DNA of 64,000 bases from Candidatus Aminicenantota bacterium (GTDB lineage Bacteria; Acidobacteriota; Aminicenantia; S016-38): assembly GCA_026987025.1 (NCBI GenBank), contig JALSNJ010000026.1:124001-188000 (forward strand), written 5' to 3'. Numbering within the stretch: position 1 is the stretch's first letter; each line of letters opens with the position of its first letter. Shown here piece by piece: positions 19,992 through 29,338 of the stretch. The notes under the pieces were generated by a model. It ran no database searches. It saw only the letters and a list, made by a program, of their open reading frames with translations, and was not told the origin of the DNA. The position numbers and the translations under genes are program-made.

Positions 19992-20354
19992 ATGATCGGT
20001 AGCAAATCCCTGGTAAAAAGAAACAAAGGGGCCATGGCCTGGTTTCTTCAAAGGCTTACCGCCATTTACCTTTTCGTATTCCTCATAGCCCATTTCGTTA
20101 TAATGCACTTCGTGGGCAGCGGTGAAGTCACCTACGGGACGGTGGCCCCCAGGCTCTCATCCCCCCTCTGGAAGGCCGGGGACCTGCTCTTTCTGATTTT
20201 CGCTTTATATCACGGCATAAACGGTCTATGGCAGGTGCTGGAGGATTATATAAGGAGCCGGGGACTTCGCCTTTTCCTTTATTCCCTTTTGCTTACCCTG
20301 GCGGTTATTCTCTTCACCGTGGGAGCAGTTACCATTTTTTCAGTAAAAGCTTGA
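19992..20354 (+). CDS. sdhD: Succinate dehydrogenase membrane anchor subunit SdhD
   Basis: 120 aa, three hydrophobic segments. QRLTAIYL near the first segment, with H34 and H39, and H74 in [16 protein letters not shown], the candidate second heme ligand. Preceded by GGAGGTGAAA six bases from the ATG. Lies 11 bases after sdhC and 10 bases before sdhA. Confidence 0.9.
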   Translation: MIGSKSLVKRNKGAMAWFLQRLTAIYLFVFLIAHFVIMHFVGSGEVTYGTVAPRLSSPLWKAGDLLFLIFALYHGINGLWQVLEDYIRSRGLRLFLYSLLLTLAVILFTVGAVTIFSVKA

Positions 20355-20364
20355 GGAGGTAAAA

Positions 20365-22089
20365 ATGCAGATTGAAAAATATTATCACAAATCCGACGCC
20401 CTGGTAGTTGGTACTGGCCTTGCAGGCCTCAGGGCAGCCCTCGCCCTGGCCGATGCCGGCATTGACACCATTACCATCTCCAAGGTTTATCCCACCAGGT
20501 CCCATTCTGTGGCAGCCCAGGGAGGCATAGCCGCCGCCATAGCCCATGCCTCCGATGACTCCACTGAGCTCCACATGTGGGACACGGTGAAGGGGAGCGA
20601 CTTCTTGGGCGACCAGGATGCCATAGAGATGTTCGTCAACGAGGCCATAAAGACCGTCTACGAAATGGAACACATGGGGGTGGTCTTCTCCAGGATGCCC
20701 GACGGAAGGATAGCCCAGAGACGCTTCGGCGGACATTCCCGGCCCAGGGCCGTCTACGCGGCAGACTACACCGGCCATGTTCTTCTCCATACCCTCTTTG
20801 AGCAGTGCATTAAGAAAAAGGTAAGGTTCTTCAACGAGTTCTTCGTGTTGAAGCTGGTTCTGAGGGACGACGGAGTGGTAAGCGGAGTAATTGCCTGGGA
20901 TATAAGGAACGGGGGTCTCCACATATTCAACGCCAAGGCCACCCTCTTCGCCACCGGGGGTTTCGGAAGGGCCTTCAAGATAACCTCCAACTCCTTTACC
21001 AACACCGGCGACGGCCTGGCCCTGGTGCTCAGGGAGGGTCTTCCCATAGAGGACCTGGAGTTCGTTCAGTTCCATCCCACCGGCCTTTACAGGTTAGGGA
21101 TTCTGGTTACAGAAGGAGCCAGGGGGGAAGGGGGGTATTTGCTAAACGGCAAAGGGGAAAGGTTCATGGAAAGATATGCCCCCGAGCGGATGGAGCTGGC
21201 TCCCAGGGATGTGGTGGCCAGGGCGGAGCAGACCGAGATAAACGAGGGAAGGGGTATAGATGGAAAGGACTACGTTTACTTGGACCTTCGTCATCTCGGA
21301 GCTGAGAAAATAAAGGAGAGGCTTCCCCAGATAAGGGAGCTGGCCATGAACTTCTTAGGGGTGGACCCCATTGAAGAACCCATCCCCATCCAGCCCACAG
21401 CCCATTATCAGATGGGAGGGATCCCCACCACAAAAAGAGGGGAGGTCCTGGGAGATGGGAAAACCGAGATAATACCAGGATTTTACGCTGCAGGAGAGGC
21501 GGCCTGCGTGTCCATCCACGGAGCCAACCGCCTTGGAACTAACTCCCAGCAGGAAGCCATAACCATGGGAAGGATCTCCGGCCAGGCCATGGCAGAGTTC
21601 GTCAAAAAGGCGGCCCTCTTCCCCATACCCAAGGAAGCGGTAGAGGAAGCCGAGGCCCATGTGAGAAAATACCTGGAGGGCAAGGGAAGCGTAAGGCCCT
21701 TTGAACTTCGGGAGAAACTCCACGAGATAATGACCGGGAAGGTGGGAATCTTCAGGAACGAGAAGGACCTTTCCCAGGCGGTAAAGGAGATAAGGGAGCT
21801 GGAGGAGGAAATCCACCACATCCATGTGGAAGACAAAGGAATGAAGTTCAACCTTGACCTGCAGGAGGCCCTGGAGACGGAAAACCTCCTTGTCTTTTCG
21901 GAAGTTATAGCAGCAGGGGCCCTCAACAGAAGGGAAAGCAGGGGTGCCCACTACAGGGTGGATTACCCCAAGAGGGACGACGAAAACTGGCTCAAGCACA
22001 CCCTGGCCTGGAAAACTCCTGAGGGCGTGAGATTTGACTACAAGCCGGTGGTAATCACAAAATATCAGCCCCAGGAAAGGAAATACTAA
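20365..22089 (+). CDS. sdhA: Succinate dehydrogenase flavoprotein subunit SdhA
   Basis: 574 aa. Dinucleotide-binding GTGLAG (16-21); H47 in [13 protein letters not shown] is the covalent FAD attachment site; the catalytic region includes [20 protein letters not shown] and [10 protein letters not shown]. Ribosome site GGAGGTAAA. Length and motifs fit SdhA rather than fumarate reductase, though the two cannot be separated by sequence reading alone; the paired cytochrome-b-type anchors favour SDH. Confidence 0.95.
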   Translation: MQIEKYYHKSDALVVGTGLAGLRAALALADAGIDTITISKVYPTRSHSVAAQGGIAAAIAHASDDSTELHMWDTVKGSDFLGDQDAIEMFVNEAIKTVYEMEHMGVVFSRMPDGRIAQRRFGGHSRPRAVYAADYTGHVLLHTLFEQCIKKKVRFFNEFFVLKLVLRDDGVVSGVIAWDIRNGGLHIFNAKATLFATGGFGRAFKITSNSFTNTGDGLALVLREGLPIEDLEFVQFHPTGLYRLGILVTEGARGEGGYLLNGKGERFMERYAPERMELAPRDVVARAEQTEINEGRGIDGKDYVYLDLRHLGAEKIKERLPQIRELAMNFLGVDPIEEPIPIQPTAHYQMGGIPTTKRGEVLGDGKTEIIPGFYAAGEAACVSIHGANRLGTNSQQEAITMGRISGQAMAEFVKKAALFPIPKEAVEEAEAHVRKYLEGKGSVRPFELREKLHEIMTGKVGIFRNEKDLSQAVKEIRELEEEIHHIHVEDKGMKFNLDLQEALETENLLVFSEVIAAGALNRRESRGAHYRVDYPKRDDENWLKHTLAWKTPEGVRFDYKPVVITKYQPQERKY

Positions 22090-22100
22090 GGAGGGGTAAA

Positions 22101-22802
22101 ATGAAGAGAAAGTTTAAAATCTTCAGATACGACCCTGAGAAGGACAGAAAACCTTATTACAAGGAATACGAAATAGAGATTGAGGACGGCTGGACGGTGT
22201 TAGATGCCCTTAATTACATTCACTGGTATGTGGATGGAACCTTAGCCTACAGAAGGGCCTGCCGTTCGGAGATCTGCGGTTCCTGTGCCATGAGGATAAA
22301 CGGAAAGAACCGTTTAGCATGCAAGACCCAGATAAAAACGCTGGGGAAGGGCACCATAAAGATAGAGCCTCTGCCGGGTCTTCCCATCATAAAGGACATG
22401 GTTGTGGACATGGATCCCTTCTTCCGAAATTTAGAAAAGGTAAAACCCTACTTCATAAAATACTCCCCGCTCCCCGAGGAAGAGCAGCTCCAGACCCCTG
22501 AGGAGCGCGACCTCATAAACGAGGCGGCCATGTGTATACTTTGCGGAGCCTGCACCACCTCCTGTCCCTCCTTCTGGGCCAATCCCGATTACCTTGGGCC
22601 GGCAGCCCTGCTTAAAGCCTATCGCTTCATATTTGACTCCAGGGATGAGGGAGGAAAGGAACGCCTGGAGATAATCAACGATAGAAACGGTCTGTGGCGA
22701 TGCCATGCCATATTCAACTGCACCGAGGCCTGCCCCAAGGACATAAACATAACCTATTACATAAAGAAACTGCAGAACTTAGCCGTAAATAACCAGTTCT
22801 GA
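22101..22802 (+). CDS. sdhB: Succinate dehydrogenase iron-sulfur subunit SdhB
   Basis: 233 aa. Eleven cysteines match the three clusters: C54, C59, C62, C74 for [2Fe-2S]; C145, C148, C151 and C211 for [4Fe-4S]; C155, C201 and C207 for [3Fe-4S]. The segment SCPSFWANPDYLGPAALLKA is typical. Preceded by GGAGGGGTAAA. Completes sdhCDAB. Confidence 0.96.
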   Translation: MKRKFKIFRYDPEKDRKPYYKEYEIEIEDGWTVLDALNYIHWYVDGTLAYRRACRSEICGSCAMRINGKNRLACKTQIKTLGKGTIKIEPLPGLPIIKDMVVDMDPFFRNLEKVKPYFIKYSPLPEEEQLQTPEERDLINEAAMCILCGACTTSCPSFWANPDYLGPAALLKAYRFIFDSRDEGGKERLEIINDRNGLWRCHAIFNCTEACPKDINITYYIKKLQNLAVNNQF

Positions 22803-23510
22803 GTGGAAAGGACAGCAACCCCCTTCTTCCGGGGCAGGGTAAAAATAGTCCAGCCCCGGAGGGGGTATCGCTTTTCCTTGGATGCCGTCCTCCTGTCTTC
22901 CTATGTGGAGGGCGATGGTTTCGCCTTAGAGCTGGGGGCCGGCTTCGGTCCGGTTTCCCTGATGGTGAAAAGCAGACTCCGAAACCTCAAGATTTTAGCC
23001 TTGGACCTGCTGGAGGATTATCTTAAGCTCCTTCAGGAAGGTATAAAGCTCAATGGCTTCCAGGGGATCTTTCCCGTTGCTGGGGACGTGCGAAGGCCGC
23101 CTCTGAGGAAAAAATTTGATCTGGTTTTTTCCAATCCCCCCTATCTGGACCCGAAGAAATTTAGAATAAGCCCCAGGAGAGATGTGGCGATAAGCAAATG
23201 GGAGGTTCTGGGAAGCCTGAAGGAATTTCTAAAGACGGCCTTTACCTATTTGAAAGAGGAGGGCGAGGCCTTCTTCGTGGTGGGGGAAGGGGCCAGGGAT
23301 TTCAAAGAAAAGGCCTTAAAGGCGGGATTCAATTTAGAGGAAACCGTGGAAGTCCTGGAAGACGAAGGGGTGAAGTTCCGATTATTTCGTCTGAAAAAGG
23401 GAAAGGCATCGGGGAAGAAATCCGTATTCCTCATGAAGAGTAAGGGAAAGTATACCCCTGAGATGGAAGAAATCCTAAGGGGGACCCCCCTCAGGCCATA
23501 TCTAAGATAA
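22803..23510 (+). CDS. TrmN6-like tRNA (adenine-N6) methyltransferase family protein
   Basis: 235 aa SAM-dependent methyltransferase. N-terminal YRFSLDAVLLSSYV is typical of the TrmN6/YfiC group; SAM motif ALELGAGFG (41-49) and catalytic NPPY (111-114) indicate an N6-adenine amino-methyltransferase. GTG start immediately after the sdhB stop (TGAGTG) with no ribosome binding site, so it probably depends on reinitiation. Its 3' end overlaps the convergent HD-GYP gene by 20 bases. The target RNA is inferred from the family. Confidence 0.83.
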   Translation: MERTATPFFRGRVKIVQPRRGYRFSLDAVLLSSYVEGDGFALELGAGFGPVSLMVKSRLRNLKILALDLLEDYLKLLQEGIKLNGFQGIFPVAGDVRRPPLRKKFDLVFSNPPYLDPKKFRISPRRDVAISKWEVLGSLKEFLKTAFTYLKEEGEAFFVVGEGARDFKEKALKAGFNLEETVEVLEDEGVKFRLFRLKKGKASGKKSVFLMKSKGKYTPEMEEILRGTPLRPYLR

Positions 23511-24579
23511 ATTCGGGAACATCCCAGATGCTTCTGGAAGAGGTTCTGGCCCCAAAATCAACCATGGTTTGGGGAGGAATGGAAAGGAAAGCTTCCACGA
23601 CCCTTGGGTCAAACTGGCTACCGCTGTTTCTCCTGATCTCCTCCCGGGCTTCTTCCACGGTCATGGCTTTTCTGTAAATCCTGTCCTTGATCATGGCATC
23701 AAAGGCATCCGCCACCGCGAAGATCCTTGCCCCCAAGGGAATTTCCTCCCCCTTTAAGCCTCTGGGATAGCCCTTACCATCCCACCTTTCATGGTGATAG
23801 AGAACAATTTCCGAAGCACCTTTGAGAAAATCAACTGTGGAAACGATTTTATAACCTATGAGCACATGCTCCTTCATTATTTCCCACTCCTGTGGGGTCA
23901 GCTTGCCTTCCTTTCGCAGGATCCTATCCGGAACCCCTATTTTTCCTATATCGTGGAGGAGGGCCCCTAAGCGCAGGTCCCTCAGGAAATCCCTGTCGGT
24001 GATTCCCATCTTTTCTGCTATTTTAAGGGATAGGTCCACCACCCTTTCGGAGTGGCCCTCGGTCTCCACATCCCGGGCATCTAAGGTGGCCACCAGAACT
24101 TTAAGGATCTCAAGATAGGAATTGCGAAGGGCCTGGAGGGCATACTTAAGTTTTTTCGTTCTCTCCTCCACCAGCATTTCAAGGTGCTGGCGGTATTCTA
24201 TGTTCTGGAGCCTGAGCCTTCTCCTTTCCAGGGCGTTCTTCACATTGGAAAGGACCTCCTCCAGGTAAAAGGGTTTCAGAAGGTAGGAGAAGGCCCCGGC
24301 CTTCATGGCCTCTATGGCCATATTTATGTCCTTTATGGCAGAGATAACGATAACCTCTATGTGGGGGCTAATTTCTTTCGCAGACCTAGCCAGCTCCAGA
24401 CCGGACTTCCCCCCCATCCTTATATCTGTAATAAGGAGGGAGAATTTGCCCCTTTTAAGCTTGCCCTCTCCCTCCTCGGCGCTGGTGGCTACCTCCACCT
24501 CATATCCTTCCCCATAAAGGAATTCTCGCAGAACCTGTGATATTTCCCTATCGTCGTCCACAATGAGTATTTTCTCCAT
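23491..24579 (-). CDS. Response regulator with HD-GYP output domain
   Basis: 362 aa. Receiver domain (1-118) with acidic pocket D8-D10, phospho-acceptor D52 and K102; a short coiled segment (about 120-155); HD-GYP phosphodiesterase domain with HDIGK (209-213), HH (262-263) and GYP (270-272), expected to hydrolyse cyclic di-GMP. No partner histidine kinase is adjacent. No ribosome binding site lies before the ATG; a -10-like TATTCT sits 7 bases upstream. Confidence 0.93.
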   Translation of the reverse strand: MEKILIVDDDREISQVLREFLYGEGYEVEVATSAEEGEGKLKRGKFSLLITDIRMGGKSGLELARSAKEISPHIEVIVISAIKDINMAIEAMKAGAFSYLLKPFYLEEVLSNVKNALERRRLRLQNIEYRQHLEMLVEERTKKLKYALQALRNSYLEILKVLVATLDARDVETEGHSERVVDLSLKIAEKMGITDRDFLRDLRLGALLHDIGKIGVPDRILRKEGKLTPQEWEIMKEHVLIGYKIVSTVDFLKGASEIVLYHHERWDGKGYPRGLKGEEIPLGARIFAVADAFDAMIKDRIYRKAMTVEEAREEIRRNSGSQFDPRVVEAFLSIPPQTMVDFGARTSSRSIWDVPEFILDMA

Positions 24580-24586
24580 GTTAAAT

Positions 24587-24592
24587 AGAATA
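24587..24592 (-). promoter_or_regulatory. Candidate -10 box of the HD-GYP gene, leaderless type
   Basis: TATTCT at 24587-24592 (minus), 7 bases from the ATG at 24579, so a leader of about one base. The best -35 candidate, TTGATT at 24612-24617, has a long 19-bp spacer, so support is modest. Confidence 0.35.
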
Positions 24593-24628
24593 CTAACACC
24601 GACAAAAATAAAATCAAAGTTTTAAAGG

Positions 24629-24657
24629 TTGAGGGAGGGCTACGAACCAGGTAAAAT
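24629..24657 (+). promoter_or_regulatory. Promoter of the ferritin-like/cysS operon
   Basis: TTGAGG (24629-24634), 17-bp spacer, TAAAAT (24652-24657). The predicted start near 24664 is followed directly by the ribosome site GGAGGTAA before the ATG at 24679. Confidence 0.6.
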
Positions 24658-24678
24658 AAAGATAAAGGAGGTAATGCC

Positions 24679-25149
24679 ATGGAAAGGTTTTCTATTCTTG
24701 AAGCCATCAATACAGCCATTGAAACGGAAAAACTGGGAATTGAGTTTTACGGGAAGCTGGCGGACTACTCAAAAAACAAGGAACTGAAGGACTTCTTCCG
24801 CTGGCTCCGGGGAGAGGAAGCCAGGCACCTGGTCAAGTACACAAAATTGAAGTCCGAATATGAGAAGAGGGAAAGGCCCCTTGACCTGGGAGAGGAAGCT
24901 CAAGCCCTCCTTAGAGCTCTGGCAGAGGCGGAGATCTTTAAGCCCACAGGCTGGGATTTTGAAAGGGTCCCTGAAATGGATGTAAAGGAGGCGATGAAAA
25001 AGGCCATAGAGTTTGAAAAACAAACCCTGCTTTTCTTCTATTCCCTGTGGGATTCGGTGGAAAAGGAGCATGAGGACATCCTCAGAGAAATAATTCTGGA
25101 GGAGAGGAATCATATAATTAAACTCCGGCAGATGCTGGCAAAGGTTTGA
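24679..25149 (+). CDS. Ferritin-like (rubrerythrin-type) di-iron protein
   Basis: 156 aa, four-helix-bundle di-iron family. Metal ligands are likely among E15/E17, the EEARH motif (46-50), E111/E113 and EERNH (141-145). There is no C-terminal rubredoxin domain. Probably a cytoplasmic peroxide-handling or iron-handling protein; the exact reaction is not evident. Clear GGAGGTAA ribosome site. First gene of a run that reaches at least to the methyltransferase at 33351. Confidence 0.85.
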   Translation: MERFSILEAINTAIETEKLGIEFYGKLADYSKNKELKDFFRWLRGEEARHLVKYTKLKSEYEKRERPLDLGEEAQALLRALAEAEIFKPTGWDFERVPEMDVKEAMKKAIEFEKQTLLFFYSLWDSVEKEHEDILREIILEERNHIIKLRQMLAKV

Positions 25150-25160
25150 GGTAAAGGTCC

Positions 25161-26570
25161 ATGGAGGATGTGAAATTCAGAATTTACAATACCCTATCCG
25201 GAAGGGTGGAGGAGTTCGTTCCTCTCAGGGAAGGGGAAGTCAGGCTTTATACCTGCGGTCCCACCGTCTACGACTACGCCCATATAGGCAACTTCAGAAG
25301 CTATGTGGCGGAGGACCTGCTCAAAAGGTTTCTGAAATTCTTAGGATATAAGGTTGTCCATGTAATGAACATAACGGATGTGGACGACAAAACCATAAAG
25401 GGGGCCAGGCAAGAGGGGGTTAGCCTGAAGGAATTTACCAGTAAGTACGAGAAGGCCTTTTTTGAGGACATAGAGGCTTTGAGGCTGGATCGGGCAGACT
25501 ACTATCCCAGGGCCACCGAACACATTCCGGACATGATAAAAATAATCCAGGGGCTACTGGAAAAGGGACACGCTTATATAAAGGAAGGCTCTGTCTATTT
25601 CAGGATCTCCTCCTTTCCCGAATACGGTAAACTATCCAAGATAAAGCCCGAAGAACTCAAAGCCGGGGTTAGGATTGAGGCCGACGAGTACACCAAGGAG
25701 GATGTAAGGGACTTCGCCCTGTGGAAGGCCAAAAAGGAGGGGGAACCTTCCTGGCCCTCACCCTTCGGCGAGGGAAGGCCCGGTTGGCACATAGAGTGCT
25801 CCGCCATGAGCATGAAATACCTGGGCGAGACCCTGGACATTCACGCAGGGGGGGTGGACAACATCTTTCCCCACCACGAAAACGAAATAGCCCAGTCCGA
25901 GGCCTACACCGGAAAGCCCTTTGTCCGATACTGGTTCCATGTTCAGCACCTTATAGTGGAAGGGGAAAAAATGAGCAAATCCAGGGGCAACTTCTACACC
26001 CTGAGGGACCTTTTGGCCATGGGTTTTTCCCCCAGGGCCATAAGATACCTCCTGCTCACCACCCACTACCGAAAAACCCTGAACTTCACCTTTGAAGCCC
26101 TCTACCAGGCCACCGCTTCCCTGAAGAGAATAACAGATTTTCTCTTTGAGCTTGAAGCCAGGAAGTTTCCCGAAGGGGAAACCCGGGAAGTTTCGGAAAA
26201 GATCCAGGAATGCCGAAGAGAATTTACCCTCGCCCTGGCGGACGACCTCAACATTTCCGGAGCCATGGCCGCCATCTTTGAACTTATAAGGTGGGGGAAC
26301 AAGGCCATGGAGGAAGGCAAGATAAAAAAGGGGGATGCCCCAAGGCTGAAGGAGCTTCTCTACGACCTGGACAGGGTGCTGGCGGTGCTTCCGGAAAAGG
26401 TGGTGGAGGAACTACCGGATGAAATTATGAGGATGATAAAGGAGAGGGAGGAGGCAAGGCGCAGGCGGGATTATGCCACCGCAGACAAAATAAGGGATGA
26501 GCTCTTTAAAAGAGGGATAATACTTGAGGATACCAAGGAAGGAACACGATGGAAAATAATAAAAGAATAG
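25161..26570 (+). CDS. cysS: Cysteinyl-tRNA synthetase
   Basis: 469 aa class I synthetase. HIGN (41-44) and KMSKS (270-274) signatures; zinc ligands C32, C213, H238 and E242, as in the family. Sits 11 bases after the ferritin-like gene with GAGGTAA before the ATG, and overlaps the YraN-type gene by 22 bases. Confidence 0.97.
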   Translation: MEDVKFRIYNTLSGRVEEFVPLREGEVRLYTCGPTVYDYAHIGNFRSYVAEDLLKRFLKFLGYKVVHVMNITDVDDKTIKGARQEGVSLKEFTSKYEKAFFEDIEALRLDRADYYPRATEHIPDMIKIIQGLLEKGHAYIKEGSVYFRISSFPEYGKLSKIKPEELKAGVRIEADEYTKEDVRDFALWKAKKEGEPSWPSPFGEGRPGWHIECSAMSMKYLGETLDIHAGGVDNIFPHHENEIAQSEAYTGKPFVRYWFHVQHLIVEGEKMSKSRGNFYTLRDLLAMGFSPRAIRYLLLTTHYRKTLNFTFEALYQATASLKRITDFLFELEARKFPEGETREVSEKIQECRREFTLALADDLNISGAMAAIFELIRWGNKAMEEGKIKKGDAPRLKELLYDLDRVLAVLPEKVVEELPDEIMRMIKEREEARRRRDYATADKIRDELFKRGIILEDTKEGTRWKIIKE

Positions 26571-26911
26571 AGCTGGGAAAAGAGGGGGAAAGGGAAGCGG
26601 AGAGATACCTCAAGAAAAGGGGTTATAGAATTCTGGAGCGAAACTTCAGGATAAAGGGAGGGGAGCTGGACATAGTGGCGGAAAAGGACGGGGAGATAGT
26701 CTTCGTGGAGGTGAGGACCAGGGAAGGCGATTTTTTCATGGACCCCATCTTCTCCATAACCCCGAAAAAAAGAAGGAGCTTAAGAAGGGCAGCGGAGGTT
26801 TTTCTTCTGGCCAGAGGTCTTGACCTCTGCCCCTGCAGGTTTGATGTAATAACTGTAGTGAAAAAAGGCCGGAAGGTAGAAATAGAGCATTACGAAAACA
26901 TCTTCATATGA
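26549..26911 (+). CDS. YraN/UPF0102 family protein
   Basis: 120 aa with the restriction-nuclease-like fold motif of this family: GGELDIVAEKDG followed by IVFVEVRTR. Role in cells is not established. Overlaps cysS by 22 bases and galT by 4 bases, so translation is coupled. AAGGAAGGAA serves as ribosome site inside cysS. Confidence 0.88.
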   Translation: MENNKRIELGKEGEREAERYLKKRGYRILERNFRIKGGELDIVAEKDGEIVFVEVRTREGDFFMDPIFSITPKKRRSLRRAAEVFLLARGLDLCPCRFDVITVVKKGRKVEIEHYENIFI

Positions 26912-27825
26912 GCAGGTTCATAAGGGACTATGTCAGGGAAAGATGGGTTATCCTGGCCCCCCGCCGGGGGGAAAGGCCCCTGCAGTTCTCCGAAAACCTT
27001 AAATACAGGCCCAAGGGAAACCCCCGGTCCTGTCCCTTCTGCCCCGGAAACGAACATCAAACCCCCCCTGAGGTTTTCGTTATCCCCGGGGAAGGAGGGA
27101 ACTCCGACTGGAAGGTCAGGGTGGTTCCCAACAAATACCCCATAGTGGAGGGGGAGGAGGGAGTGCACTGGGTTATAATTGAGACCCCGGACCACTACGC
27201 CACGGTGGGCAATATGCCTCATCAGCAGGTCCTTATGATTTTGAAAACCTATCGGGAAAGGCTTCTTGCCCTTAAGGAAAGGTTTCCCTACGCCATGGTT
27301 TTCAAAAACAGGGGTCCAGAGGGAGGAGCTTCCCTGTCCCATCCCCATTCCCAGCTCATTGCCCTGAGGCTCATACCCGATGCGGTCCGCAGGGAAATGG
27401 AGGTGTATCAAAGGGGTTGCCCAATTTGCCTTCTCCTTGAAAGGGAAGGGGATGGTGCAAACCTTGTATTTTCCAGCGAAAACTTCGTTGTCCTCTGCCC
27501 CTCCTTCTCCGCCTTCCCCTTTGAGGTCTGGATAGTTCCCAGGCAGCACCTTCCCAGCTTTGAAGAAAGTCCTGATGAGATCTTAGAGGAACTGGCCCGG
27601 GTTTACAAAAGAACCATGGCTGCCTTAGATAGGGCGGTGGACTTTCCAAGCTTCAATATGCTTCTGAGGAGCAGACCCTTTTCCTCCAATTCCGATTACC
27701 ACTGGAGGATGGAAATAGCGCCCAGGCTTACTAAGCCAGCAGGATTTGAATGGGGAACTGAAGTTGCGGTCAACATCCTGGAGCCCGGAAGGGCGGCAGA
27801 AATTTTAAGGAGGCACCTTGAGTAA
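26908..27825 (+). CDS. galT: Galactose-1-phosphate uridylyltransferase
   Basis: 305 aa. Zinc-site cysteines CPFC (42-45); catalytic H-P-H (145-147) in SLSHPHSQL, with the second histidine as the nucleophile; Leloir-pathway enzyme that links UDP-glucose and galactose-1-phosphate. A close relative, ADP-glucose phosphorylase, has the same motifs and cannot be excluded. galK and galE are not in the window. Its end overlaps hutH by 8 bases. Confidence 0.84.
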   Translation: MSRFIRDYVRERWVILAPRRGERPLQFSENLKYRPKGNPRSCPFCPGNEHQTPPEVFVIPGEGGNSDWKVRVVPNKYPIVEGEEGVHWVIIETPDHYATVGNMPHQQVLMILKTYRERLLALKERFPYAMVFKNRGPEGGASLSHPHSQLIALRLIPDAVRREMEVYQRGCPICLLLEREGDGANLVFSSENFVVLCPSFSAFPFEVWIVPRQHLPSFEESPDEILEELARVYKRTMAALDRAVDFPSFNMLLRSRPFSSNSDYHWRMEIAPRLTKPAGFEWGTEVAVNILEPGRAAEILRRHLE

Positions 27826-29338
27826 ACTTGTCCTCTGCGGTCAGGACCTTTCCCCTGAAGAGATAATTGAATTCGGGGAAAAACCCTGGATAAAGGTGGA
27901 CCTATGCCACCGGCTGCTTGAAAAAATACGCCGGGGGAGGGAAATTTTAGAAAGCAAGCTGGGGGAAAGGATATACGGGGTGAACACAGGTTTCGGGGAA
28001 CTGGCTTCGGTAAAGATCCCACAGCAAGACATAGAGAAACTCCAGGAAAACCTTATAAAGAGCCATCATGCCGGGGTGGGCAACTGCATACCCCCTGAAA
28101 TATCCAGAGCCGCAGTTCTCATAAGGTTGCATACCCTATCCACCGGATTCTCCGGGATAAGGCCGGAGCTGGCCTTAGCGGTGGCCGATTATCTGAACCG
28201 GGGCCTTTCCCCGTGCATGAAGGAATACGGCTCTGTGGGGGCCAGCGGAGACCTGGCGCCTTTAGCCTCCTTCGCCCTTTCCCTGAGTCTTCCCCATCTC
28301 ACCGAGGCCTTCCTATGGGAAAACGGCTGGAGAAGGCTAAACGCCGGGGAGGCAGCCCGCCGGGCAGGCTTCAAACCCATATCCCTGAAGGCCAAGGAAG
28401 CCCTTTCTCTGATAAACGGAACTCCCTTTTCCTCGGCCTTAGCCCTTTTTGCTTTGAGGAGAGGGAAATTCCTCCTTCTTCTCTCCGACCTGGCCGAGGC
28501 CATGAGCATTGAAGCCTTAGGTTCCCCCACCGCCTTTCTCTTTAATGGGATCCACCGCCTCAGGAAAATTCCCTCCCAGGCCCGCAGGGCGGAAAATGTG
28601 GCCAGGATGATTCAGGGCTCTTCCCTGGTGGGAACTTCCGGGGAGGTCCAGCCCCCTTATTCCATAAGGTGTTATCCCCAGGTGGCCGGAGCCTCCGGAG
28701 AGGCACTCAGGTTCGCCGAAGAGCTCCTTGCATGGGAAGTAAATTCGGTGACCGACAACCCCCTGGTTTTCCAGGAAGGGGTTTTTTCCGGGGGCAACTT
28801 CCACGCCCAGCCTGTAGCCTTAGCCTCCGACAACATTTCCATAGCCCTGACCTACCTCTCCTCCATCTCCGAAAGGAGGCTTTTCCGATTGCTGGACGGA
28901 AAACTGAACAACGGCCTTCCACCCTTCCTTTCAAAAAACCCCGGCCTTAACAGCGGTCTCATGATAATCCAATATACGGCGGCTTCGCTGGTCAGCGAGA
29001 ACAAGGCCCTTTCCCATCCCGCCTCGGTGGATTCCATCCCCACCTCCGCCAACCAGGAGGACCATGTGAGCATGGCCCCCCTGGGGGCGAGGAGGGCCCT
29101 GAAAATAGGGGAAAACACCCATTATGTTTTAAGCGCAGAAATAATGGCCGCAGCCCAGGCCGTGGAGTTAAGAGTTTCTCTTAAGGGAGGGCATCCTGGC
29201 AAACTCACGGAAAGGGCTCTTAAGGCTGTCCGGGAGGTGGTTCCCTTCCTTGAAGAGGACATTCCCTTATCCCCCCTGCTGGAGAAACTCAGGGAAAAGC
29301 TCAACCAAGAGTTTATAAGGAGGATCCTTGAAGGTTGA
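27818..29338 (+). CDS. hutH: Histidine ammonia-lyase
   Basis: 506 aa. Makes urocanate from histidine. The MIO prosthetic group forms from A142-S143-G144 in GSVGASGDLAP; YGVNTGFG (53-60), SHHAG (82-86) and TSANQEDHVSM match the HutH subgroup. TTG start inside the end of galT, preceded by AAGGAGG. hutU, hutI and hutG are not adjacent, which is unusual for a catabolic hut gene. Related aromatic lyases or aminomutases are a weaker alternative; SH at the specificity position argues for histidine. Confidence 0.86.
   Translation: MSKLVLCGQDLSPEEIIEFGEKPWIKVDLCHRLLEKIRRGREILESKLGERIYGVNTGFGELASVKIPQQDIEKLQENLIKSHHAGVGNCIPPEISRAAVLIRLHTLSTGFSGIRPELALAVADYLNRGLSPCMKEYGSVGASGDLAPLASFALSLSLPHLTEAFLWENGWRRLNAGEAARRAGFKPISLKAKEALSLINGTPFSSALALFALRRGKFLLLLSDLAEAMSIEALGSPTAFLFNGIHRLRKIPSQARRAENVARMIQGSSLVGTSGEVQPPYSIRCYPQVAGASGEALRFAEELLAWEVNSVTDNPLVFQEGVFSGGNFHAQPVALASDNISIALTYLSSISERRLFRLLDGKLNNGLPPFLSKNPGLNSGLMIIQYTAASLVSENKALSHPASVDSIPTSANQEDHVSMAPLGARRALKIGENTHYVLSAEIMAAAQAVELRVSLKGGHPGKLTERALKAVREVVPFLEEDIPLSPLLEKLREKLNQEFIRRILEG

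Noticed and set aside
20329-21999. Long open frames antisense to sdhA (248 and 214 codons)
   Set aside because: Low stop frequency from the codon bias of the real gene; no ribosome site, low-complexity composition and no known motif.
27818-29338. Phenylalanine or tyrosine ammonia-lyase
   Set aside because: The SH motif at the specificity position and overall motif set match histidine lyase better.
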